This document shows, one piece after another, positions 35,809 through 42,875 of a DNA stretch of 64,000 nucleotides (position 1 is its first letter; every line of letters begins with the position of its first letter). Where the stretch lies: assembly GCA_024809215.1 (NCBI GenBank), contig JANUBW010000013.1, positions 242,881 through 306,880 of the forward strand, in the 5' to 3' direction. The stretch comes from Niastella sp. OAS944 (GTDB lineage Bacteria; Bacteroidota; Bacteroidia; Chitinophagales; Chitinophagaceae). Below the pieces are notes generated by a model. The model was given only the letters and a program-made list of their open reading frames with translations, was not told the DNA's origin and searched no databases. Made by a program: the position numbers and the translations under genes.

Positions 35809-36663
35809 ATGGCGAGTTTTTTAGAAAGAAGGAGTAACGATAGCGAAATGACCTTTGTCGATCATTTGGAGGCACTTAGATGGCACATCATGCGTTCAGT
35901 GATCGCCATTTTAGTGGGCGCAGTGGTCATTTTTTTAAATATCGACTGGGTTTTTGACAATATAGTTATGGGCCCTGTACGTAACGACTTCGTCTCTTAC
36001 CGCAGTTTATGCAACCTGAGCCATGCCCTGCATATTGGCGATGCCTTGTGTATGCCCCCCATTCCACCCGGATACAAATTACTGGGTACTACGGTAAGCG
36101 GCCCCTTTATGGTAGCCATTCAAATTGGCGTTATAGGTGGCTTGATTGCTGCCTTTCCCTACGTTTTTTGGGAGTTCTGGAAATTCGTAAAGCCCGCCTT
36201 ATCGCCCAAGGAACTGAAATATAGCCGCAACGCCATATTCTTTGTATCTATCTTCTTCTTTTTAGGTGCAGCCTTCGGGTATTTCGTATTAGGCCCCTTC
36301 ACCTTTAACTTTCTGGCCAATTTTAACCTGGGTAAAGCCGGACTGTTTGAATACAAACCATCACTGGCCGACTATATTGATAACCTTACCAACATTGTAT
36401 TGGGTTGTGGTATTGCCTTTGAACTGCCCATACTTTCATACGTGCTCACCAAAATAGGCATTGTAACACCGCGCTTTTTGTCGTTATATCGCAAATACGC
36501 ATATGTGGTGATCCTGATAGTGGCAGCCATCATTACACCATCGCCCGACTGGACCAGCCAGATGATCGTGTTTTTGCCGCTGGTATTCCTGTACGAGTTA
36601 AGTGTTGTTGTTTCAAAACGCGTGTATAAAAGACAACAGGAAGAAGATGATAACTGGAACTAA
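35809..36663 (+). CDS. tatC: Sec-independent protein translocase TatC
   Basis: 284 aa with six transmembrane helices; receptor for twin-arginine signal peptides in the inner membrane. Motifs FVDHLEALRWHIMRSVIAIL at the N-terminus (the TatC signature with Glu), FPYVFWEFWKFVKPALSPKELKYSRNAIFF, FELPILSYVLTKIGIVTPRFL and IITPSPDWTSQMIVFLPLVFLYELSV. Insertion residues 30-75 include a cysteine pair (SLCNLSH...LCMPP). The Tat TatA subunit is not in the window. The rpiB gene follows 32 bases later. Confidence 0.93.
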   Translation: MASFLERRSNDSEMTFVDHLEALRWHIMRSVIAILVGAVVIFLNIDWVFDNIVMGPVRNDFVSYRSLCNLSHALHIGDALCMPPIPPGYKLLGTTVSGPFMVAIQIGVIGGLIAAFPYVFWEFWKFVKPALSPKELKYSRNAIFFVSIFFFLGAAFGYFVLGPFTFNFLANFNLGKAGLFEYKPSLADYIDNLTNIVLGCGIAFELPILSYVLTKIGIVTPRFLSLYRKYAYVVILIVAAIITPSPDWTSQMIVFLPLVFLYELSVVVSKRVYKRQQEEDDNWN

Positions 36664-36695
36664 TAATCATATTTAAACAGATAACGTTAGCACAT

Positions 36696-37142
36696 ATGTT
36701 CGATCTTTCAAAACCCATAGCCATCGGCAGCGATCATGCCGGGTTCGATTATAAAGTGGAAATTGTAAAGTGGTTAACCGAAAAAGGGTATAAGGTAGAA
36801 GATAAAGGGGTTGATGAAAATAAATCGGTAGACTATCCCGATTATGCGCATCCAGTTGCCAGTGCAGTTGAAAATGACGAAGTAGCATTTGGCATTCTAC
36901 TTTGTGGAAGCGCCAATGGCGTTTGTATTACAGCCAATAAACACCAGGGCATTCGTGCCGGATTGTCTTTTGAGCCCGAAGTGGCCAAACTCATCCGCCA
37001 GCATAATGATGCGAATATTATTGGTATACCTGCCCGTTTTGTTTCTTTGGATGTGGCCAAACAAATGGTAGAGCTGTTTATTGAAACGCCGTTCGAAGGC
37101 GGCCGCCACCAGACCAGGGTTAATAAAATTGCCTGCGTTTAA
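36696..37142 (+). CDS. rpiB: Ribose-5-phosphate isomerase B (RpiB/LacAB family)
   Basis: 148 aa; interconverts ribose 5-phosphate and ribulose 5-phosphate. IAIGSDHAGFDYK with the catalytic Asp-His, the Cys in LCGSANGVCITANKHQGIRA, and the Arg in IPARFVSLD. CGSANG replaces the more frequent CGTGIG but is normal in Bacteroidota. Strong terminator follows. Confidence 0.93.
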   Translation: MFDLSKPIAIGSDHAGFDYKVEIVKWLTEKGYKVEDKGVDENKSVDYPDYAHPVASAVENDEVAFGILLCGSANGVCITANKHQGIRAGLSFEPEVAKLIRQHNDANIIGIPARFVSLDVAKQMVELFIETPFEGGRHQTRVNKIACV

Positions 37143-37162
37143 AACGAAATAAAGCATCGATA

Positions 37163-37207
37163 AAAAAGCCTGAAAGCAACTTCAAAAGAGTTTCTTTCAG
37201 GCTTTTT
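37163..37207 (+). terminator. Rho-independent terminator of rpiB
   Basis: Fourteen-base perfect stem AAAAAGCCTGAAAG / CTTTCAGGCTTTTT with a 17-base loop, T-run included in the stem. Confidence 0.85.
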
Positions 37208-37224
37208 GCTTTTAAGGCCTCGTA

Positions 37225-37830
37225 TTGTAATATTAAATGGTTGTTTGAAAGACTAAACCCATCGATTTTAAAAATTGAATGATGGCTTAATTGCTCAAAA
37301 TGGTCATTTAATTCAATTGAACGATGGCTTAAAAGATTGAATCGATCAATTTGAAACATTAAATCATCGGTCAATAAGATTGAACGATCGGCCAAAAGAT
37401 CAGAATCATCAATTTGAAGAATTGAATGATGGCTTTAATGCTTTAAATGGTCGTTAAATCCAATTGAACGATCGTTCAAAAGATCAAACCCATCCATTTG
37501 AAGAATTGAGTGATGGCTTTAATGCTTTAAATGGTCGTTAAATCCAATTGAACTATGGTTTTAAAAGATCAAATCACCAATTTGAAGCATCAAATAGCCG
37601 ATTCAAAAGATTGAACGATCGGCCAAAAGTTAAAAATGATCAATTTGAAGAATTGAATGATGGCTTAATTGCTCTAAATGGCCGTTAAATCCGATTGAAC
37701 GGTTGTCCAAAAAATCAAATCATTCATTTGAAACATCAAGTCACCGATTTACTGAATTAACTGGTCACAAAAAAATTTCAGACCCATATAATAGATCAAC
37801 CCATTAATTCAATAGATCAACTACCGCTTT
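37225..37830. repeat. Degenerate 21-bp-period repeat array, non-coding
   Basis: About 600 bases of AT-rich, imperfectly repeated sequence. A recurring unit GAATTGAATGATGGCTT sits at 37272 (first base A), 37419, 37503 (GAATTGAGTGATGGC) and 37650; the distances are 147, 84 and 147, all exact multiples of 21. A second pair, AATAGATCAAC, at 37790 and 37811 is also 21 apart. An 84-bp higher-order unit is duplicated at 37419-37586. The minus strand reads as heptad peptide repeats (SHHSILQ.DxxDLL, NDHLKH) but is broken by TAA in each 84-bp unit, so it is not a working gene as it stands. Confidence 0.85.
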
Positions 37831-37945
37831 TACAAGATAAAATGGCCCTTTTCAAAGAAGCCATAACACACTAACTATTAAATAGTTACACAAGAAAATC
37901 ACTTACCGGCCGTTTATAATCCCACAAACAAATAATCCGTTTTTT

Positions 37946-38356
37946 ATGAAGAATTCCCGTTTAATTAAGACGACCCTTTTGAGTGCCGCTTTTACCCTGG
38001 CTGTTGCTTTTACCCAAACCGCCAGCGCTCAAGACGCTACTCCCGAAAAGAAAGAAGAGAGAAAAGAAAAACACGACGGCAAACGTCCCGAGCACCCCGA
38101 GAAACGCGATGGCAAGTTTGAGAAAAATGAAGATGTAAAAGGCGATAAAAAAGAAGACCGCAAAGAAAGAAAAGACGACAAACACGACGAAAAAGGCGAA
38201 CGCCCTGCTCCACCCAAAGGTGAAAAAGGCGAGAAACCCGTAGATCACAAAGGCAAACCCGAAGATCACAAACGTAAGCCCGATGATAAACGCATGAAAG
38301 ACCACAAAAAGCCTGAAGAAAGAAAAGAAGAGAAAAGCGCTGACGCCAGTAAATAA
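37946..38356 (+). CDS. Secreted Lys/Glu/Asp-rich low-complexity protein
   Basis: 136 aa. A normal signal peptide MKNSRLIKTTLLSAAFTLAVAFTQTASA is followed by ~108 residues made almost only of K, E, D, R, H, P and G (e.g. EKKEERKEKHDGKRPEHPEK), predicted disordered. No Cys and no aromatic residue except one Phe (KFEKNEDVK). No family recognised; an abundant charged surface or periplasmic protein is possible. Start is the ATG of the signal. It follows the 21-bp repeat array and ends at a strong terminator. Confidence 0.75.
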   Translation: MKNSRLIKTTLLSAAFTLAVAFTQTASAQDATPEKKEERKEKHDGKRPEHPEKRDGKFEKNEDVKGDKKEDRKERKDDKHDEKGERPAPPKGEKGEKPVDHKGKPEDHKRKPDDKRMKDHKKPEERKEEKSADASK

Positions 38357-38362
38357 ATAAAC

Positions 38363-38394
38363 AAAATGGCCCCCGGAGTTCCAGGGGCCATTTT
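38363..38394. terminator. Bidirectional hairpin terminator
   Basis: Eleven-base stem AAAATGGCCCC / GGGGCCATTTT with a 10-base loop, T-rich on both ends, between convergent genes. Confidence 0.8.
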
Positions 38395-38415
38395 CTTTAT
38401 AACGATAATTTATTA

Positions 38416-39390
38416 TTACCAACCCAATACCCACGCGAAAATGAGCGGCGCCACAATGGTGGCATCACTTTCAACAATGTATTTGGGCGTATTGATATCC
38501 AGTTTACCCCAGGTGATCTTTTCATTGGGCACAGCGCCTGAATAAGAACCATAAGAGGTGGTTGAATCAGAAACCTGGCAGAAGTAGCTCCAGAAAGGCA
38601 CATCATGCCATTCAAGGTCCTGGTACATCATAGGCACCACGCAAATTGGGAAATCACCGGCAATACCACCGCCAATTTGGAAGAAGCCAACGCCTTTACC
38701 ACCACTGTTGTGACGGTACCAGTCGGCCAGCCAAACCATGTATTCAATACCACTTTTCATAGTGGTAGCTTTCATTTCATTTTTGATAATATAAGAAGCG
38801 AAGATGTTACCCAGGGTACTGTCTTCCCAACCACCTACAACAATAGGCAGGTTCTTTTCGGCAGCAGCGATCATCCAGCTGTCTTTGGTATCAATTTGGT
38901 AATTGCTTTCCATTACCTTACTCAATAACAATTTATAGATGAACTCGTGCGGGAAGTAGCGCTCGCCTTTGGCGTCGGCGTCTTTCCACAGTTTAACTAT
39001 GTTATGTTGAATGCTACGGAATGCTTCTTCTTCGGGTATACAGGTATCGGTAACACGGTTTAAACCCTGCTCCAGTAATTCCCACTCCTGTTGTGGCGTA
39101 AGATCGCGGTAATTAGGAATGCGTTTGTAGTGATCGTGAGCTACGAGGTTCATAACATCTTCTTCCAGGTTAGCACCAGTGCAGCTAATGATATGTACTT
39201 TATCCTGGCGAATCATTTCGGCCAGAGAAACACCCAGTTCGGCAGTACTCATGGCGCCTGCCAGTGTAACCATCATTTTTCCACCTTCCAGTAAATGGGT
39301 TTCGTACCCTTTAGCGGCATCTACCAGGGCAGCTGCATTGAAGTGCCGGTAATGATGTTGAATAAATTGTGAAATGGGTCCTTTGCTCAT
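38416..39390 (-). CDS. Deoxyhypusine synthase family protein
   Basis: 324 aa with the NAD-dependent DHS fold: GAMSTAELGVSLAEMI, ISCTGANLEEDV, FQIGGGIAGDFPICV, SYSGAVPNEKITWGKLDINT and the terminal VESDATIVAPLIFAWVL. The Lys that carries the spermidine-derived intermediate in eukaryotic DHS aligns with Lys296 of the WGK motif and is present. Bacteria lack eIF5A, so the substrate is something else; homospermidine synthase-type activity is plausible. ATG at 39390. A TATCTTTG element lies upstream at 39411-39418. Confidence 0.88.
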   Translation of the reverse strand: MSKGPISQFIQHHYRHFNAAALVDAAKGYETHLLEGGKMMVTLAGAMSTAELGVSLAEMIRQDKVHIISCTGANLEEDVMNLVAHDHYKRIPNYRDLTPQQEWELLEQGLNRVTDTCIPEEEAFRSIQHNIVKLWKDADAKGERYFPHEFIYKLLLSKVMESNYQIDTKDSWMIAAAEKNLPIVVGGWEDSTLGNIFASYIIKNEMKATTMKSGIEYMVWLADWYRHNSGGKGVGFFQIGGGIAGDFPICVVPMMYQDLEWHDVPFWSYFCQVSDSTTSYGSYSGAVPNEKITWGKLDINTPKYIVESDATIVAPLIFAWVLGW

Positions 39391-39410
39391 GATCTGTTTT
39401 TTTGTGGCGG

Positions 39411-39418
39411 CAAAGATA
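39411..39418 (-). promoter_or_regulatory. Putative -7 promoter element (TATCTTTG) for the DHS-like gene
   Basis: Perfect TAnnTTTG on the minus strand, 20 bases before the ATG. Confidence 0.45.
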
Positions 39419-39427
39419 GGGGAAAAA

Positions 39428-39680
39428 GGCTAGTAGGAAGTGGCTAGTGGCTAGTAGGGTTGCTGTACATACTTTGCATAAAAGAACAGAGTTACAGGTT
39501 ACAGGGTACAGGTTGCAGGGCTCAATTCCGAAATTAACGATATAAAGCTTCGGTTAGCCGAAATTCAAAATGACTTTTACTATAACCTGTATTTGTATTC
39601 CCTTGTAACCTGAAACTTGTAACCTGTAACTTGTATTTTGCATTTCCCCGGCACCTGGCAACTGGCACCCGGTAACAAAA
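39428..39680. repeat. Word repeats of two classes (GGCTAGTAG; ACAGGTTACAGG)
   Basis: GGCTAGTAGGAAGTGGCTAGTGGCTAGTAG at 39428-39457. Then ACAGGTTACAGGGTACAGG at 39494-39518 and its complement (CTTGTAACCTGAAACTTGTAACCTG...) at 39602-39634, ending in CACCTGGCAACTGGCACCCGG. Fills the gap between the DHS-like and PepSY-like genes. Confidence 0.8.
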
Positions 39681-39685
39681 AAAGT

Positions 39686-39709
39686 GGCTCCCCGATGAAT
39701 CGGGAAGCC
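39686..39709 (-). terminator. Terminator of the PepSY-like gene
   Basis: GGCTCCCCGATGAATCGGGAAGCC imperfect hairpin; on the minus strand followed by a seven-T run. Confidence 0.75.
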
Positions 39710-39758
39710 CTTTCTTTCCAACTAAAACCAACTATAAGAAAAACCGTTTATTATATGT

Positions 39759-40205
39759 TTATTTTTTGTCCTTTCTATATACATCCCAGCCATTGGTGCC
39801 ATTCGATTTCAACACCACCTTATGATCGCCGTCTTCTAATGAGAGGTAATACAGATTCTCACCATTACCAGCCATTTCAAACAGATCGGTGATCCAGTAA
39901 CTGCTGTAATTCTTCTTAAAGTCGGTCAATAAATTAATAGGTAGCTGACCAGATAAGATATTACGGGTTACCCCCAACAGGCTGCCATTCTGGTCATAAT
40001 ACGCATATACAACCTGTTCATTTAATGTAAAGGTAACTTTCACAAAGTCTTTTGTTGTTACCCATTGGGCGTTTTGCGCGCCGGCGAACTCTTTCTGAAA
40101 AGATCTGATGATCTTGCTGTTCACTTCTTCTCTGTTGTCATTGGCAAAGGCACTACTGATGCCAGTTATAAAAATAAATGCGCCAATGAGGATCTTGTTT
40201 TTCAT
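39759..40205 (-). CDS. PepSY-like (DUF2874-type) exported protein, copy 1
   Basis: 148 aa; signal peptide MKNKILIGAFIFITGISSAFA, then the pattern IIRSFQKEFAGAQNAQWVTTKDFVKVTFTLNEQVVYAYYDQNGSLLG typical of PepSY-like periplasmic proteins of Bacteroidota (SF.K.F..A..V.W). The same layout appears in the protein at 44855-45295. Function unknown; PepSY-like domains may inhibit proteases. ATG at 40205. Confidence 0.75.
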   Translation of the reverse strand: MKNKILIGAFIFITGISSAFANDNREEVNSKIIRSFQKEFAGAQNAQWVTTKDFVKVTFTLNEQVVYAYYDQNGSLLGVTRNILSGQLPINLLTDFKKNYSSYWITDLFEMAGNGENLYYLSLEDGDHKVVLKSNGTNGWDVYRKDKK

Positions 40206-40810
40206 GATGCTATTTTTAACTTTTCTGATTTAATATGGGCATATTGATGTACCCTGGCTATATGGATACCATTGCCCGTTTTTGATTGTTATTTTTAAAT
40301 TAATGATTGAAGCGGTATGACTAATATGTAGCTGCTTTGATAAAATTGTTACAGGTAATACACAATTCTTTTTTGAAAACTACATTACCACTGTGTTTGG
40401 GTATTATTCACCCATATTGATAACCCAAAACAATAGGTGAAACAAAGAAAATATTCATGGCTATACTTTTTATTTATGAATGCAGCCCTTGCCGCTTTTT
40501 CAATTAGATGACACAAAAGTAAAAGAGGTTACACTGGCATCACGAAAATTATGATCAATGGAGTTGAATGTTAAGCCACGTTAAACAATTGGCGGCCGCG
40601 ATTGTTATTGCATAACGCAGAACCCACGCCGGTTAAGCCTTACAGCCGATTGTTTAAAAATTTCATAAAACAGGGTTAACCGATCGTTAAAATATAGTTA
40701 TGGAAAAGTAGAAGCGGTTAAAATGAAAATTTTATTAATTCTTTTTTTCATTTTTTCTACCTAAAGCCAGCGTAAAACGTTATATTGTCATTACAACAAA
40801 TCAAATTCTA
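40206..40810. other. Long intergenic region, mostly featureless
   Basis: About 600 AT-rich bases between divergent genes. No ORF over 40 codons. The only items seen are a 13-residue hydrophobic mini-ORF (MKILLILFFIFST) at 40723-40764 that overlaps an AAAATGAAAA/TTTTTCATTTTT inverted repeat, and the 5' region of the next gene. Confidence 0.5.
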
Positions 40811-41395
40811 TTGAACTATTTGGCCCACGCATATTTGTCTTTTAATCAACCTGCTATACTGGCCGGCAACCTTTTCAGCGATTTTGTGAAAGGGAAACAG
40901 GCCAACCAGTATCCTGATGATGTGCGTAAGGGAATTTTATTGCACCGGGCCATCGATTCTTATACCGATGAGCATCCCGCTACCAGGGAAGCCAAAAATA
41001 TTTTTAAACCGTATTACCGTTTATACAGTTCTGCCTTTATTGATGTTTCGTACGATCATTTTTTGGCAAACGACTGGGAGCAGTTCACCGACGATTCCTT
41101 ATCGGCATTTTCCCAGGAAGTTTACAACTCGCTCGATCAATACCAGCACGTATTCCCCGAACCATTCAGGCGCATGTTCCCGTACATGAAACAATACGAC
41201 TGGTTGTACAATTACCGCAACCGTTCGGGCATCGAGCGAAGCTTTGAAGGTGTGGTGCACCGCGCGGCCTATTTAACTGAAAGCCAAACCGCCTTTAAGT
41301 TATTCGAAGAAAACTACCACAAGCTGCAACAGTACTATGCCGACTTCTTTCCGGCCCTGCATAAGTATGCCCGCAAAACTTTACAAGGCATGTAG
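40811..41395 (+). CDS. acpH: Acyl carrier protein phosphodiesterase (AcpH/DUF479)
   Basis: 194 aa HD-fold-like hydrolase that removes phosphopantetheine from ACP. The N-terminus MNYLAHAYLSFNQPAILAGNLFSDFVKGK is diagnostic, as are LHRAIDSYTDEHPATREAK and DVSYDHFLANDWEQF (Asp/His metal ligands). The start codon is TTG at 40811, required because the conserved protein begins exactly at MNYLAHAYLS and no ATG is near. Cytosolic. Confidence 0.88.
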   Translation: MNYLAHAYLSFNQPAILAGNLFSDFVKGKQANQYPDDVRKGILLHRAIDSYTDEHPATREAKNIFKPYYRLYSSAFIDVSYDHFLANDWEQFTDDSLSAFSQEVYNSLDQYQHVFPEPFRRMFPYMKQYDWLYNYRNRSGIERSFEGVVHRAAYLTESQTAFKLFEENYHKLQQYYADFFPALHKYARKTLQGM

Positions 41396-41503
41396 GGGTA
41401 AAGGGCAATTAAAATGTCTTTAAAAATTAACCTAACCGAAGGATTTTTTATTTCCAGATCGTTTAATGAGAAGAAGAAGTTAGCAGGGAATCTGTGTAAC
41501 TTT

Positions 41504-41511
41504 TATTTTTG
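41504..41511 (+). promoter_or_regulatory. Putative -7 promoter element (TATTTTTG) for the DUF2911 pair
   Basis: Perfect TAnnTTTG, 76 bases before the first DUF2911 ATG; no -33 TTG at the right spacing. Confidence 0.35.
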
Positions 41512-41587
41512 CCGATTAATTACAAAGCCGGGAGATGTTACAACGCATCGCCTGAATTAACTCGTCTTAACACTAAATAGTACGATA

Positions 41588-42157
41588 ATGAAGCAGTTGG
41601 TGGTTTTATTTCTGGGAATAACCGTAATAAGTACAACCGTAAAAGCACAATTCAAAGCACCGGCCCTGGATAAGTCGCCCATGGACATGAGCTATTTTCC
41701 GGCCAATTTCCCCATATTGAAGATCCAGAATAAAGCCAACGATCCATTGTTGGCCCGCGTATTATACAGCAGGCCCCAAAAAAATGGCCGCAGTGTTTTT
41801 GGCGATCTTATTGAATATGGAAAAGTATGGCGATTAGGTGCTAATGAATGCACTGAAATTGAACTGTATAAAGATGCAAAAATTGATAATACCCGGTTGA
41901 AGAAAGGCCGTTACAGTATGTATGCCATTCCATATCAGGATAAATGGACGCTGATCTTTAACAGAGAAACCGATATTTGGGGCGCGTTTCAATACGACGA
42001 CAAAAAAGACGTTTTGCGCACTGAACTGAAGCTTGAAAAACAACAAGACGCAATTGAGGCCTTTACCTTGCTTTTCGATAAAACCGATTCCGGCGCCAAT
42101 ATGATCATGGCCTGGGACAATGTAAAAGCCACATTGCCGATCACCTTTATAAAATAA
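41588..42157 (+). CDS. DUF2911 domain-containing protein, copy 1
   Basis: 189 aa; signal peptide MKQLVVLFLGITVISTTVKA then the DUF2911 core: DKSPMDMSYFPANFPILK, ARVLYSRPQKNGRSVFGDLIEYGKVWRLGANECTEIELYKD and LKKGRYSMYAIP. Exported, function unknown. It is followed four bases later by a paralogue with the same motifs, so the two are co-transcribed. Confidence 0.85.
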   Translation: MKQLVVLFLGITVISTTVKAQFKAPALDKSPMDMSYFPANFPILKIQNKANDPLLARVLYSRPQKNGRSVFGDLIEYGKVWRLGANECTEIELYKDAKIDNTRLKKGRYSMYAIPYQDKWTLIFNRETDIWGAFQYDDKKDVLRTELKLEKQQDAIEAFTLLFDKTDSGANMIMAWDNVKATLPITFIK

Positions 42158-42161
42158 GATC

Positions 42162-42800
42162 ATGTACCAAACCAGGCACTTTATTAAGTTTAGCTGTATT
42201 GTATTGACTTTGGCTTTTTTATCAGCGTGCGACGATCATACTTCCACAGGCAGTAATTCGGTAACTATCAATCCAACAGTTACCAACCAACCTGTTGAAA
42301 AAGATATACAGCCAGGGCTTGATAAATCACCTATGGATATGTGCTACTATCCAATTGATTACCCCAAGCTGAAAATGGCTGGCAATGTTTCTGAACCGCT
42401 TATTGCCCGCCTTATTTACAGCAGGCCACAAAAGAACAACCGTGTAATTTTTGGCGACCTTATAAAATATGGTTCAGCATGGCGCCTGGGCGCCAATGAG
42501 GCCACAGAAATTGAGTTTTTTAAAGATGTGAACATCACCGGCAAAAAAGTACAAAAAGGCCGTTATGTAGTTTATTGCGTTCCTCAACCAGATGTTTGGA
42601 CGGTGGTGCTCAACAGCGATCTGTATGTATGGGGCCTCAAGATAGATTCTACAAAAGATGAATATAAATTCAGCATTCCCGTTGCTAAAACACGCTTCCC
42701 ATACGAGCTGTTTACCATGGAGTTTGAAAAAGCCGACAAAGGCATGCAACTGAATATGGAATGGGATAGCCTGAAAGCCAGCTTGCCTATTACATGGTAA
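42162..42800 (+). CDS. DUF2911 lipoprotein, copy 2
   Basis: 212 aa paralogue of the preceding gene. Signal ends LAFLSACDD (lipobox Cys), a Thr/Ser-rich linker of ~30 residues, then DKSPMDMCYYPIDYPKLK and ARLIYSRPQKNNRVIFGDLIKYGSAWRLGANEATEIEF. It differs from copy 1 by lipid anchoring. Same operon; a tandem duplication followed by divergence. Confidence 0.85.
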   Translation: MYQTRHFIKFSCIVLTLAFLSACDDHTSTGSNSVTINPTVTNQPVEKDIQPGLDKSPMDMCYYPIDYPKLKMAGNVSEPLIARLIYSRPQKNNRVIFGDLIKYGSAWRLGANEATEIEFFKDVNITGKKVQKGRYVVYCVPQPDVWTVVLNSDLYVWGLKIDSTKDEYKFSIPVAKTRFPYELFTMEFEKADKGMQLNMEWDSLKASLPITW

Positions 42801-42858
42801 ATGGTAAGTAGCTTGTAGCTGGTGGGAAATAGCCATTTACTACTAGCTACTCGCTTTT
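42797..42858. repeat. Word repeat with inverted arm (GTAGCTGG class)
   Basis: AAATGGTAAGTAGCTTGTAGCTGG then CATTTACTACTAGCTACTCGC. Its left end overlaps the DUF2911 stop and it reaches almost to asnB. Confidence 0.65.
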
Positions 42859-42875
42859 TTCCTTATCTTGTCATC

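Noticed and set aside
37120..37395. A 91-codon minus-strand frame starting at TTG inside the 21-bp array.
   Set aside because: It reads as heptad repeats made by the array, starts at an unsupported TTG, ends in the rpiB terminator and tail, and the frame is interrupted by stops in the other repeat units; kept as part of the array finding, not as a gene.
37961..38434. A 157-codon minus-strand frame opposite the Lys/Glu-rich secreted protein.
   Set aside because: Complement of a low-complexity A/G-rich gene gives Phe/Val-rich sequence without stops; the plus-strand frame has a real signal peptide and terminator.
40723..40764. Hydrophobic 13-residue mini-ORF as a leader peptide of acpH.
   Set aside because: It overlaps an AT-rich inverted repeat and has no regulatory codons; the resemblance to a signal peptide comes from a T-rich run.
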